DNA of 64,000 nucleotides, from positions 92,392,180 to 92,456,179 of the forward strand of contig CM043962.1 of the NCBI GenBank assembly GCA_014529385.2, in the 5' to 3' direction. Made by a program: the position numbers and the translations under genes. The DNA is from Adiantum capillus-veneris (taxonomy: Eukaryota; Streptophyta; Polypodiopsida; Polypodiales; Pteridaceae). Shown here in pieces: positions 40,621 through 53,419 of the stretch. The notes below the pieces were generated by a model. That model searched no databases and was not told the origin of the DNA. It was given only the letters and a program-made list of their open reading frames with translations. Every line of letters begins with the position of its first letter. Within the stretch, counting starts at the first letter, position 1.

Positions 40621-43512
40621 TCAAGACAAAGACTGAAAGAAAGGATGCTCCAATGCCTTCATTGCTGTTGGCCTCTCATAAGGGTCATACTTCAGCATGT
40701 GCTCTAAAAGGTCAACCAACGAACTTGCATACTTGTCTGTATGCTCCATCACCAGATCCTGGAAAGTAGTTGCAATTGTATTCACTGGAGTTAAATGCAA
40801 TCAAAAACATCTTCACAAAAAGGCAGGGTAGCAGGACCTACTCGTAGCCGGGGTAATCTGTGCACAGCTCGGATACTCTCTCCTGATGTCGATCGATCTG
40901 GCCAGATCAGCTTTTTGCCATGTCTAAAGTAATCCTGAGCCTTCCCCCTGCACATTTCATTCTCAGAAACAAGTTAGCAAACAGAAATACTTACACAAAG
41001 TCTGTTAATCGAAACGAACACCTGCAAGCTGGCTGAATATTGACAAAAGATGGGACAGACAATAATTGCAGTATGGATCTAATCGAGTAGAAGAACTACA
41101 GTTCCTTAAATTCAGCAGCACAAGAGGTAGACAACAATTTAAGCATTAAAATCAACAGCTATTTTTTGCACTCTAAAAAGCACCTCCGCCAAGAGGTAAA
41201 AAGATACCACATTTCATCAGTGACTAACACACATGGGACCTCTCTCCTCAACCAAATGGCCTAAGCAAACAGATGACAATGAATGCTGCATACTATTTTC
41301 ATGTACTTACGTTGACCTCTTGATTAAGTGAGGCGGAATTAGCCCAAGAACACGTTCCATCATGGCAAGATGTTCTAGATTTTCATGTGTTTGAAACAGA
41401 ACTTCACCCTACAACATGAATTTTGAGGTTAATGATTGCAATGAGTGCATTTTGTGGTCTGCAAGGACACACAATGAATGGGTAGAGCCATGTTTTTCTT
41501 TGAAAGGGAAAGGCGAGTTGTACCGAGCAAAGTTCAACCAAAATACAACCCATGCTCCAAATATCACAGGGAGAGCTCCACCCACAACCTGGGACACAAT
41601 CATTAGCTTTATGTGTATACATAGGAGATTGCGTATAGAGTTTGCCAAGAAGGCTGTATTTGCGATGCCACACAAATACCCCACTAACCTAAAATAACTT
41701 CAGGGGCTCGATAGTGCCTCGTTGAAACAACTGAAAAGCTACATTCCCTGTCATTTGTAGTGCTACCAAAATCAATAAGCTTCACTCTACTTGATTTGGG
41801 AACACGCTTCATAAGGAGCGAATGCTTTGTGGTGTTCTGTAAGCACCCAAGAGCCCAACCGAATAAGAGAGGGTAAAGCACACACACCCACATTAACTTA
41901 ACACAAAGTGTGAAACTATGAACTTCCAGACTGCTCTGGAAAATGTTACCTTCCGATCAACAACCTTTGTGTACTCAGGAGACACAAGAAGGACATTCTC
42001 GGGTTTCAAATCTGTGTGAATTAAGCTCAAGCTATGCATGTCTGCAGCACCAAGAAACCCCACGCACAAAATGTGAACATGCTTGTGGGATGACCCACAA
42101 TTTTTTGTTTCCCTATTAAGATGACTATTCAAAAATAAATAAACAAAAAGCAAGAAGCTGAAGTCTACACACATGCCACAGATTCCAGAAGTTGTCGACC
42201 AAAATCTCGCACAAGCTCCACGGAAAATGGGCGATAATCATTTGTCCTTAAAAAATCGAACAAGCTTGGTCCAAGCTTCTCAAAAACCTGTGATAATGGC
42301 AAGATCATTGGAAATGCCTAATAATAATACTAAGCTCCACCTTTTTAAAAAATCTAAAAAGTGGCAATCTCATTAGCCTCCTCCCAAAATTTCTTAACTA
42401 CTTACAATACATATATGGTTCCTGTAATCAAACCATCTCCTGATCTGGACACAGCCTCTGAGGGCATAAAATGCATACCATTAATTAATTAAGCTTCAAG
42501 AGGCCAAAGAAATTAAAAAGATAGCAGATAAAGGGAACAGACCGTGAACCACTTCTGTCGTGCTTGCCAAGAATTCGCAAAACATCCACTTCAATCATAG
42601 CAGCTTCACGATATTTCTCAGCACTGCGAATAACCTTAATGGCTACTAACTCTTTGGCATCCCTATCCCAACATTCCAAGACCTTCCCAAAGGTGCCTTC
42701 ACCCATCTTCTGAAGAATCTTGTCTGCAGCAGTATGAATCCATAAGATTTGCAGACAAAGGTTTCCCTTCTCTCTAGTCTAAGATTAGGTGTGCTCAATA
42801 CAGTAAGAATGAAATGAAGCCACTCTGATTACAGCGAGAAGTTAGGTCATCTCCAAGGTTGAAGCTGTAGTGGCCATCCTTATCATCTTCAAGCCAGGGA
42901 GGTGAATCTTTACGACGAAATGCGAGTTGGTGAGCAGCCATCTTCTGACTACATGTCACATTTTGCAGGGCACCAACACAGGAAGTCTGGATGGTCTGGG
43001 GCGAGGAAGGGGCAGGGAAAACCTAAAAAGATCAAGATGTAACCATACAGAAGAGAATGAAATAGCTAAAAGAGGTAATCGAACTTAGCACAAGAGGAAG
43101 TCACCCCACAAGAACATACATCACATGCAGAAAACAACCTTATTAACATTCGTGACAGAACTTCAAGCAAAGAAGGCCACATCTTATCACAGTTTATGCA
43201 CAGATAGATATGTACACTTCCAGACGAAATCACAACTATTGATAAACGACCATCCAAACAAGTTAATCTCTCTAAGCCGCTGTAACAACGACAGAAAGTT
43301 AGGGTTCGACCTTGGATCGACACAATTAGGAAATTACGGAGAAAACATCCAATGATGCAGATCTTTCACTGACTTACAGTCGAGATATGGAAATGAAGGC
43401 AAGCAGCGTCTGAGTGCGCGGCCGGACTCGGGTCATCCCATCCGAGACGACGCCGCTTGCTGGCAGGGGCTGTCGCGGAAGAGTGAGATGCAGAGATGAG
43501 ATCTGTAGCCAT
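40621..43512 (-). CDS. LAMMER-type (CLK/AFC-like) dual-specificity protein kinase, 11 exons
   Basis: LAMMER kinases phosphorylate SR splicing factors in the nucleus; the plant members are the AFC kinases. Exons (high to low): 43512-43378, 43022-42833, 42723-42543, 42457-42406, 42287-42173, 42041-41950, 41836-41689, 41588-41524, 41408-41311, 40947-40842, 40758-40621. All junctions are GT-AG and the phases join to 439 residues, stop at 40623-40621 (Arabidopsis members are about 430-470). Visible motifs: basic KRRRLGWDD at 19-27, as in plant AFCs; glycine loop GEGTFG 116-121; Lys138; Glu153; catalytic IHTDLKPEN 232-240; DFG 277-279; STRHYRAPE 293-301; the signature EHLAMMER 338-345; C-terminal HPFF. 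Oddities: intron 3 has a weak donor (GTCTGT), and its splicing adds one Gly (170) between the SR and CVQ that are adjacent in relatives. The start is the first ATG giving the conserved N-terminus. Confidence 0.95.
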
Positions 43513-45300
43513 GGCGACGATGAGGTATGAAGACGAGGGAGCACAAACTTATTCACGTCGATCTAGCCTATTGGGTCGGACCTATCATAGGGGCAGTTGC
43601 CCTTCAACCTCCAACCTAGAATCTCCCCCATAGGCCCCTCGTCACTCCTAGCGAGGTGGAATCAATGGCCCACAATAGGCGTCACGAGGCGGGTGCAATA
43701 CGGGCCATCCGATCACCATTTGAACTAGGTGTGAACTAAGAGTGAACTCGGGAGGTATGTGCATCACATCAAATTTGGTGTGAACTCGATGTGAACTTAA
43801 CATGAACACAGTGTGAACTAGGGAGAGTTTGCACACCACATCAAATTTGGTGTGAACTCAATGTGAACTCGGTGTGGACTAGGTGTAAACTTGTCCGCGA
43901 CGCCATGATCTATAAACTTACCACACACACCTCTTTCAATGAACACGCGATAGCCTAGCGGTTAGAGTCAATTTCGTGGGGGAGAGGGTAGGCCCCCTAA
44001 AGGACCCCCAAAACTTGAAGGCCCTTCAATTTTATTGGTCCTTTGAAAATAGTAAGGAGCCCCCCATAACCACCCTTCAATGCTCATGGGTTTTCAAACG
44101 CTTGAACAATGATAGAGAAGGGCTTTAGAAAGTCACTATGCAGTGATGCACTTTTTGACCTCTTGTAGCCCACCTAGAGGGTGATATGTTAATGTGGGGG
44201 GGTGGTTTAGGTACTCCCTACCTAAATTGTAGCAGTCACCATAGGTTACCACCAAAATTTAAGGATGAGGGTGCCTCAAACTTAAGAGAGCCAAAAACCC
44301 TGTAAAAGGCCCTTTAGAGGGTCTATGGAGGAGCCCTCTTATAGGGCTCCTATTGTCTGTTTCATGGGCCACACAAAAATTAGCAGGTCCTCCTCATCTG
44401 TTGGTTGATGGGGAGTGCTCTAAGTAATAAGCTTAAAATGAGGGCCCTCTAAATGTAGAATAACAATTCGTAGATGATATCTCATTTGTTGCTTTTACTA
44501 GCTACTACCAGTCATAGTTGTCTGGAGGGTAGTGCAACCACCCCTAAGCTAGAAGACGGTAAGGATGCACATCATGTCAGCTAGGTTGTTGAAGGGTGTA
44601 TGCGAATGTTGATGGTGCTTGTAAGGCTAAATAGTGGTGGTTTTGTGTGGCCGTGAATGCCATCTAGGATAGAAATGCATGCCTCACACTAAATCCCATG
44701 GAAGACAGAGCGGTAAAATTGACGTTTTTGAGCCAAATAGTGATCACAAGGGGCATCCGATTTTGTGGGCACGTGCTCAACTTTACAATATGTGTCGAGT
44801 TCACTTTTCCTGGGGGAGTCTACTATGTGATCTGTGATATGGCTTGGAGGATCATGAACCCTAGTTGGGTGTGAGGCTACCAATGGGGAGGTCATGGGCT
44901 CACAACTTTGGTGGGAGGTAGCAATAGTTAACTGTCCGTGTTGACCTTTTTTTGCCCTACGGTCCCCTTAAGATCAACATGAGGGGTCGGTCTCATAGAT
45001 GTCATGCCTCAATCTCGTGGGATTTAGTGTCCGAGAGATCAATTCCAATTTTGACTAGCGGTACCCAACGAAGATGTGCACCTTTACTTTGAGAAAGGGT
45101 CCACCACCCTCTAGGCTAGTCATGATATTTAGTAGTGCCTCACCATATTGGCATTTGTATAGTCGATGTGCACATTGTTGCGCCTTCAAGTGCCAGATAG
45201 TAGTAGTACCAGTTTCTCTCTCCGCACAGACACATTATTGCTTTGAATTCAGCTTTCTCTTGTCTTTATTGTTTGTTTAATGAATTCAAAGTAAAAGTGT
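43513..45300 (+). other. Upstream of the kinase gene; no further gene recognised
   Basis: The kinase promoter should lie from 43513 upward. I see no clear TATA box. At 43715-43890 short words such as GTGTGAACTCG recur, with a longer unit (ACATCAAATTTGGTGTGAACT) at about 43766 and 43838. The remainder has only short frames without recognisable domains. Confidence 0.5.
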
Positions 45301-45309
45301 TTCTAATTG

Positions 45310-45312
<3 letters not shown>

Positions 45313-45351
<39 letters not shown>
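45313..45351 (+). repeat. (CT)n microsatellite
   Basis: An uninterrupted CT run of about 39 bp. Confidence 0.97.
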
Positions 45352-45352
<1 letters not shown>

Positions 45353-45958
45353 AAATTGGTCTAGTAATACAAAGGCTATAAAGAATGTTGATGATGCTAC
45401 CGGATTCACCAATTCATCTCTAATGGACTTTGATATAAACATAGACTTCCTTTCCAACTATCCCCACAACAATGGTGTATTTCTTATCTTTGTTAGCAGG
45501 CTCGTTCATCATTGCAAGAAGGGAAGCTAAGAGTAATAAAATAATACAAGAAAATTGACACTTTTTATAAGTCCATTTTTTTTAATGATATTATTTATCA
45601 TTTCTATTTTATATCCAATATAACTTACTCAAGTTGACATTCATGATGTGCCCTAGTTCATCATTGCAAAAAGTGAAGCTAAGAATAGTAATAGAAAAAG
45701 TGAACTGACATGTTTTATATGTCTATTTGTGTTTTCCCTGATATTATTTATAATTTTTTCTTTGTATCTGATATAACCATTCAAGTTGATATTCATGATG
45801 TGCCACTAACATATCTTAAAAGCATAGTCCACAATTATGAATCTACTTCATCCATCCAAGTGCACCTAATAATCATTCTTGAAACCACTTGTTCTCATTT
45901 ATATTATTTGAACAAGTGATAAAATCACTAGGCCTACCCATAAGTTTTCAAATAATTT
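45352..45958 (+). other. AT-rich DNA, no gene recognised
   Basis: Two diverged copies of a segment with TTGACATTCATGATGTGCC / TTGATATTCATGATGTGCC lie at about 45636 and 45786, so there is a local duplication of about 150 bp. Confidence 0.5.
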
Positions 45959-45974
45959 GAGAGAGAGAGAGAGA

Positions 45975-46400
45975 GCTCCACATCCAAACCCTACTTTAAA
46001 AGCTCTAAGTTTTTTTATAAAAAAAACCATAAGCACAGGAAATTGAATGAGAAAAGAATCCCTAACATCCGAGCTCTACATCCCTAAACATTAGAGCCCT
46101 ATGCTCTAGACCCCACTTTAAAAACTCTACATCTCTAAGCTCTAGAGCCTTGAGAAATAGACCCCCCTTTAAAAAGCTCTACATCCCTAAGCTGTAAACC
46201 CCACTTTAAAAGCTCTAGAGTTCTAAGCTCTAAAAACTCTAGGGCCTAAGCTGGAGACCTTAACCCCACTTTAAAAGCTCTAGAGTTCTAAGCTCTAAAA
46301 ACTCTAGGGCCTAAGCTGGAGACCTTGCTTTAAAAGCTCTACATCCCTAAGCTCTAGACCTAGCTTTGAAAGCTCTAAAGATTAAAGCTCTAAAAAAGGA
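45975..46400 (+). repeat. AGCTCTA-rich array with a 65-bp tandem pair
   Basis: The word AGCTCTA and variants occur more than a dozen times. A near-perfect pair of 65-bp units starts CCACTTTAAAAGCTCTAGAG at 46201 and 46266. Neighbouring units are more diverged, as in a decaying minisatellite. Confidence 0.85.
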
Positions 46401-47509
46401 TAGATCCCTTGCCTGAAGTTTGAACTAGCAAAAGTAGCCATTTTATAAATGACAACCTTAGTCTATGACCTCAATGATGCACCTAATGCAGGTGTAGGTG
46501 CAGGACGTTCTCAAAATGAAAAGAGGCAACTCTTGGGATTTGTGGAGGCACCCATTATGCTAAGTCTTTAAGAAGACCATCATTTAACACTTTCCATCAA
46601 CCTATAAAATCACCCCAAAAAAAAGATCACACTATCATTGTCTGAACTCCCTCTCGTCTCTATAATTGCCCAGTATCTCTATAAACCAATCATTGATTTT
46701 TTTCAATTCTAAAAATAAATAGATCAAAACTCAATTTTTAGCCAAAAAAAAAAGAAAGCAACTTTAAGGCAGTCCAAAAAAGAGAGACTAAGTGTAAGTC
46801 CAAATATAATCATGATATAGAGGCCTAAACAACCCTTATTTGTAGTCAACCACATGCATTACTTGTATGAAAAGCATAGCAATTTGCAAGTGAAAACAAT
46901 AGAGCTACAAATGAAATCACCACAAAAACAACAAAGACCAAAGACCTTTCAAAACACTATTGTCCAACAATAACACTCTTTCTTGTACTCTATCCCCAAC
47001 CTTCTCCACTGTTGAAAAGTTGTACAATTGTTAGGAAGGGAATGAGGTTTAAGAGGGACTCTTTATTTGCCATGGGATTAAAAATGAGATTATGGAATGG
47101 GCAAATGGGTGGATGCCATGTGAATTTAAATGGTGGGTATGGTAAGGATTAAAAGTGAGTGGTCAAACTTGTAGGCATAGATACTCTTTTCTTAAAATAT
47201 AAAGAGAAAATATCTTATAAAATAAAAACTTAAACATTTTTTTAAAACTTTGGGTAAAAACCAATCCTTTCTCTCTCTAGTGGTTGTCAGTTTCTCTCTT
47301 CTCTCTCCTCAAAGAGGGTCCCTCCAAAAACATGCTAGTCATTCCCTCCCTCCCTCTCTATTGTACCATCTCTAACTTCTTATAACATTTAATGGCCTAG
47401 TAACTTGTGTGTAGTAGAAAATAGCATGAACATAGTGAGCATTTCATTAGAATAGATTCATAATGAGCATAACAAGAGTGATTGGGTGGAGAGAGCAACA
47501 AAAAGCATA
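46401..47509 (+). other. No gene recognised
   Basis: AT-rich DNA with short A runs and no frame of note. Confidence 0.5.
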
Positions 47510-48330
47510 ACACCTAGTTAGATAGGCATGAGCAATACTTCAAAAAAGAGAGAAATTAAGCTATTGACAACAATTGAGGACCGGATTTACATGGAGTCGG
47601 TCCCCCCTCCAAAAGGCTTTGTATTATAGGTTTCCCCCATCAAGAGAGACATTTTACAATACAATTCTTTGTGTTCCTTCAATAACTAGCTAGTGCAATG
47701 AAGATGGAAGCTTCAAGCACTAAGCAAAACACTTATAAAACACAACATCAATCCCCTCACGGTCTCAGACCCAAGACCTCACACACCTTCGAAGATGGTG
47801 AGAGCTAGCAGGGTATGAGAGTAGATAGAGAGGAAGAAGGATTAGTCTTACGAGAAAGAAATACATCTCCTCACATAATCACTCATATTAGCATAGCATA
47901 GCTTAGTAATTAGCATGGTAGAGGAGATGAGCATGCACTGAAGCTTGGCTCTTGGTTGGATTTGCATCACAAAGCCAAGAGTTATTGGTATAGGCCTCCC
48001 TTCTCACAAGCTTGGAGTAGGTGATAAGCTTTCCGTTAAAGCTTGAGAAGGAGAGAGAGAGAGTCTTCTTGCTTCACACATGAGATTGTGTGAGTGTGTG
48101 TGTGTGTGTGTGTGATAATGCCTTGCCAAAGTCAGCCCCCTCTCTCTCTTGGTCGACCCCTCATGGAATTTACTCATGCTGGCACCTCATTGGACCCCTC
48201 CAGGCTTAGCCAATAGGATTTAAGAAGCATAAGTGATAGCCTTCTGACATGTATCCCCCTTTACCCTTTTGTGAGAGCTTTAGGTAATTAAGTAATGCAA
48301 CTAAACTCTCATTGGACCCCTTTGTCTCCT
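47510..48330 (+). repeat. Left arm of a large inverted repeat
   Basis: This matches the reverse complement of about 50560-51335. Examples: AGGCATGAGCAATACTT (47523) against TAGGCATGAACAATACTT, and AAGCTTGGCTCTTGGTTGGA (47941), identical on the other strand near 50905. CTCATTGGACCCCTTT occurs near the inner end. The arms differ by substitutions and indels. A (TG)n run lies at about 48090-48113. Confidence 0.8.
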
Positions 48331-48590
48331 GGCCAATAGGAATCAGGCAAGCCATTGGTCTGCTGAATGCTCATTGGACCCCTTGGGAGACAGTCCAATA
48401 GTCTTCTAGAGAGCTTAATTGTTATTGGTTCTCTTATTAAGTGTTTTTAAATAAATTAAACTAGATTCACTCTAGCCTTATTCTCAGTGGTCCACCTCCA
48501 TGGCCATCCAATAGGATTTGAGTGCACCTTGTGGGCATCTGGGCTAGGGAGCTGACATGTGTCCCTCATTCCCTTTGTGTAAAGGAAGCT

Positions 48591-48641
<51 letters not shown>

Positions 48642-50559
48642 CTCTCTCATCCCCTTCCTGCAAGGCTCGCCCCCTCCTTTGTAGGAATTTTGAAGACTTT
48701 TTTGGTACACACACAAAGCATTCAATGTCCCTAGTGTTTGACCTTTGGACACAACCTTTGAATTTTGGAACTTTAGTATTTTGGAAGTCTCAATGGGCTG
48801 AACCTTAGGGTCTTTAAATCCCATTGTTGCACATCGCTCTTTTGCAAATGCCCCCCCCCCCTTTGGATCCCTATTTTCCCTCCTTTGGATCCCTACTGTG
48901 GCCGGTCTGCCAGCTTAACCAATATTCTAGGTATTTCTCCCCTGGCACTTCCCCATATTAAATGGTCAATTTAACATGAGAAAATCATTTAGGAGAATTA
49001 GATATTAGTTATTATGATACTTCTCTTCACTCCACCTTGCAAATTGCATCTCTTTCTTCAATGTCACTTTTCCCTCTTGAAAAGCTCTTGTAGCAAAGGT
49101 TTGAACCTCCTTTCCCTCCTCAAGCTTGTTGCATTCTCCTCAAGCTTCCCACCTACTGAAGCTCTCCATTGCTCTACACTCATCTCCCTAAAGCTAAAGA
49201 TCTACAACATATCCTACTCCTAGATCTTCTCTATTGCATGGATTTACTTTCCTCAACAGCTTTCCTGCTCCTTCCCCATTTATCTCTATAGAGTGGATTT
49301 ACTTTCCTCAATAGCATCTTTGCACCTTCTTTCCCATTTAGCCAACTTCATGTAGAGGAGCATAACGGTGATATTGACCATCTTTGTATACATTCTAACC
49401 TTGCTCTTTATGCAATTGAGATCATGGTTGTGCATAGACTAATCATAATTTTTTGGGTGCAAGTGGTGCTACTTTCTTCCATGGATCAACAAATGCTCAA
49501 CAACCTAGGAGTGTTATTGACTCTATTTTTGGCCACAGCAATGTACAAGACGATAGTGGTTGTTGAGTGACTATCGACTACATACGATTGATGTGGGTGA
49601 CAATGTAGCCAAGCTCAAGAGGTGCACACAAGGTCTCAAAGAGACATATACCTTTCGGGTACACCACTAGAAGAAAAGAATCATGGAGTTTAAGCAAACC
49701 CAAGATGTCAAGCGGTTAGCAAAGGTGCATCATATGTATATAGCTTCAATGTTGAAGGTAGGGACAACATTGACTCCACCAAGGTTTCATGCAAACTGTG
49801 ATTCACTTCTCTATAAAGTTTTTAGGATTATCTATTTTGAATTTTCACCTCATAAGTTGCTTCTTGAATGTGTATATGATATTTGTTGCTTGTTCATTCT
49901 TGCATATGTTTTTCCATCTGATTTTGTAGAGTGGGAGCCAATAGAATCCTTCAAAGAAATCTTTGAAGCCATCATGTGGAGCTTGGCAAATTACTATCTG
50001 TTGGTTGTCCATCCTCTGAGCTTGCCTCACGAGACATCTTCTTTTATAGCCATACTTATGTCACGTTTCATAAAATCTAATATCTACCTATTCCAAAAAG
50101 ACTTTCTCATATTGGACTGATCATTTAATATGGGGGAGATGAATAAGAACAAGAGGTAGAATAAAGACGTGTGCTTATAATGGAGCTTAGAAGACCTTAG
50201 GGTTAACTTCATTAAAGACCTCCAAAGGCTAGTGTTAAAAGTCCTTAGACCTAGGACCTTAAGCAAGTTGGGACTGACCTTGAGGTGGGAATCCTACTCA
50301 AGCTTGAGGTGCTTGTCATGCTTGCTGACTAAGGTGCTTAAGGAACCTTGCCCAAGCTTGAGGTGCTTGTCATGCTTGAATGACTAAGGTGCTTGAAGTG
50401 TTCAATTCAAACATAAGCTCTCAAGAGGCATAAAAGATTTTCATGATCAAATGACTAGGTGCTTGAAGTGTTCAATTCAAACATGATCTCTTAAGAAGCA
50501 TAAAAAACACATGTCAAGATCCTCCCCATTTTGTCCTCATGATGTGCTTGAATGCTATT
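48331..50559 (+). other. Loop region between the inverted arms
   Basis: This contains a (GT)n run at 48597-48639 and a local pair TGGATTTACTTTCCTCAA at about 49239 and 49303. A 145-codon frame at 49683-50120 has no recognisable domain. Repeated GCTTGAGGTGCTTGTCATGC and GGTGCTTGAAGTGTTCAATT segments lie at about 50302-50485. The paired words ATTGGACCCC ... CCAATAG recur at 48190-48400. No transposase is recognised. Confidence 0.5.
48597..48639 (+). repeat. (GT)n microsatellite
   Basis: An uninterrupted GT run of about 43 bp. Confidence 0.97.
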
Positions 50560-50676
50560 GGATAAGCTTTAAAGGGGTCCAATGAGAATTTAGATGCATT
50601 TAAATAAATAATTAAGCTCTTTCTCTCAAAGAGGGAAAAGAGGACACTTGTACAAATGATATAATTAAATAATACG

Positions 50677-50725
<49 letters not shown>

Positions 50726-51335
50726 CCAAGCATGAGAGGGGGGCTGATTTGGACATCCGTATTCTCATTCTCTCTCTCACACACACACAGACTTTGATGG
50801 TGTGAAGTAAAGAACTCCATCTCCTTCTCCAAGCTTGAGAAGTTGAGAGCCTACACCAACAACTCTTGGCTATGGAATGCAAATCCAACCAAGAGCCAAG
50901 CTTCAATGGCATGCTCATCTTCTCTACCATCTATATTACTATGCTAAGCTAAGCTACAAGAGTAATCTATGGTGAGGAAGGTACTTCTTTCTCGTATGTT
51001 ACCTTTTCTTCCTCTTCCCTACCCTCATTCCCTGCTAGCTATTCCACCTTTGAAGGTGTTTGAAGTCTTGGGACTGAGGCCAAGGATAAGTTAATGATTT
51101 CATTAAGTTGATTAAGGGCATAATTTTGATGCATGAAGGTTTCCATCTTCATTGCTTCGATTAGGTCTTAAGGAACACAAAGCTCGTATTGTACCAAGTC
51201 TCTCATTATGGGAGAATCTATAATACAAAAGCCTTTTGGAGGGAGGACCGGCTCCAAGTAAATCTGGTCCTTAACTGATGTCAACTTCTCTAATTCTCTC
51301 TCTTGCAAAGTATTGTTCATGCCTAGCTAATTAAG
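50560..51335 (-). repeat. Right arm of the large inverted repeat
   Basis: Inverted partner of 47510-48330. It also has a (GA)n run at 50679-50722 that is absent from the left arm. No LTR-type ends with primer or polypurine sites were found, so I cannot say whether the arms are inverted solo LTRs, long terminal inverted repeats of a DNA element, or a segmental inversion. Confidence 0.8.
50679..50722 (+). repeat. (GA)n microsatellite
   Basis: An uninterrupted AG run of about 43 bp. Confidence 0.97.
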
Positions 51336-53419
51336 TATAATGAATATGTTTCTATCTATCATCAAGTCTTGTCTTTATTCTCTTGAAGAATTCTCTTAAA
51401 AATTATCACTGTAGTTATTTTAATTTCGCTACTTTTTATCTTACAAGTCCAATTCCATTACATCACGCCTAGGTGAAATGGGTATGGTAATTTATCTCCG
51501 TTCACTCACTGCAGAGTTTGTAATGGCCTACTCTAGACAACACATTAATAGCAGCAACCAAAAGGAGAATCAAGGTGGATGCGCAACTATGGGTCCCACA
51601 AAGCAACGGTAACATGGTTTATGTCTCTTCATGTGTTTGTGTATATCTTTCAATTACATAGTGTCCACAGGATACCAACAATGTGGATTTACAAAGGGGA
51701 TAGTGCGATGAACGGAGTTCCTTGCAGTTGGATGGGAGACCAAGGTGGTCAACCACCAGAGAGATAACATTGAGTGCTTTGTAATTGGGGAGAAATTGGT
51801 GTTCAGATACCATATTGCAAAGCAAAGCCTATCAATGGTCTTCTCCTATAGAAGGTGGAAGCTAACGATGGAAAAATGGCATGCAATCGACTTTGATGTT
51901 GTTGCTAGAAAAGTTGTCGACCTTAAAAAATGTTTCCATGATGATGCGGTGCACGACATCTTTGTGAATAACAAATGGCACCTCATCCATGTTTGTGAGT
52001 ATCTCAATCTAAGATATACATTTCCCAAGAAATGCCTCTTTATTGCCAATAATAAGGTTGTTTGGCTTAGAGTTTTCTTTGTGAGGACATTGCCTTCCCA
52101 GGATGTAATTCTGTAAAATCTTGTAATTGATGCGACTTTTTCTCCCATTAATATATATGGTGTTTTGAAAAGAAAAGAGCTTTCTTTGTGAGTACATTGC
52201 ATTCCAGCAATGTATTTTTGTAAAAGCTTGTAGTTGATGCGAATTTTGCTCCCATTATAAATATGGTGTTTTGAATCTCATCTTTTAGCATATTTTTTTA
52301 TTTTCAAGTTGTTTTATATTATTTTTTGTCAATTTTTCGATCAAAATGTTCAGTTTGGTTGATTGGGAATGCCAATGCCCTTAGTCTTGATGTCTTGTCG
52401 CGTGTTTTGTTTGAAATCTATAATTTTAAGTTACCTTTAAGGGTCACTTTAAAAGTTTTTAAAGTGACTTCGGATATATAAATCACTTTCTAGGTCTTTA
52501 AACTTCATTTTTCACATTCATAAAACTCTAGCTCTAATCTCTCTTGCCATCTTCCTCACGAATGAACCCATGGTAACGTCATGTGACGCATTCCTCGCAC
52601 AACTGGAAAAGGTTGGCTTTGCACATTGAGCACATGAACTAGTGAGTGTGCTCGAGGGCACGAACGATATGTATGCCACTGCCAACTTACATGCAGAGGC
52701 GGGGAGAGCTGACAAGTGCTTTCTTTAATGACCTCAAAAAGTGTGAGAAAGTGGTTTCAATGTATGAGAGAGAGGAAAGGGATGGAAAAAACACGATTTA
52801 AAATTTTGAAATATATATTATAAAACCAAGAAAATTCTCACTATTCTTATCCAAAAGCTTCGTTTATATGTGATCAATCTGCACTGTTCATATAACAACA
52901 TCTCGCATTTACTTAAAATTACTCTAATGCGAACAAAGGATACATATGTACATGGAGAGCTTAAAGACTAATTTATTTCACTAAGTTCCAAATCCATGGA
53001 AGCCAACATGAAAACAACTTATTGTAAATAGAAAGTGCATATATGTATATATATATATATAAATATTTATGAAAGAACTAGAATGAAGAAATTAAATACT
53101 ATTAATAAAACATACCAACACTATTTTTTTGTTGGTAACACCAAATTTATGAGGCAAAATCATATCGGCACCACAAAATGTGCTTCAAAAAACATGAATT
53201 GTCAATTTGATTTCCGTCGCTATATAGTTATCCAGTTCCTTTTACCATCACACAAGAACCTTTACAAAATATATAACATAGTAAGGTCTTATAATATAAA
53301 AGATAAATAAACAAGCTAAAGTAAGCGTCTAACTAATTAGATCATAAAATAATTTTTTTTTCAATTTATTGGCTTTTCTTGAAATTTGGGGTGTAAATTA
53401 GGAGATAACAATGATATAT
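51336..53419 (+). other. No gene recognised; local duplication
   Basis: A 123-codon frame at 51745-52116 has no domain I recognise. A segment of about 115 bp from TTTCTTTGTGAG(G/T)ACATTGC to ATATGGTGTTTTGAA is duplicated in tandem at about 52074-52276. The stretch from 52740 on is AT-rich with an (AT)n run near 53040-53060. Confidence 0.5.

Noticed and set aside
45975-46400. CRISPR-like repeat array
   Set aside because: The repeats are short, overlapping and without regular spacers, and the context is a plant nuclear genome. It is a decaying minisatellite.
49683-50120. 145-codon frame as a host gene
   Set aside because: No recognisable domain, no splice or promoter evidence, and a position in the loop of an inverted repeat. 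Its composition looks like translated AT-rich DNA.
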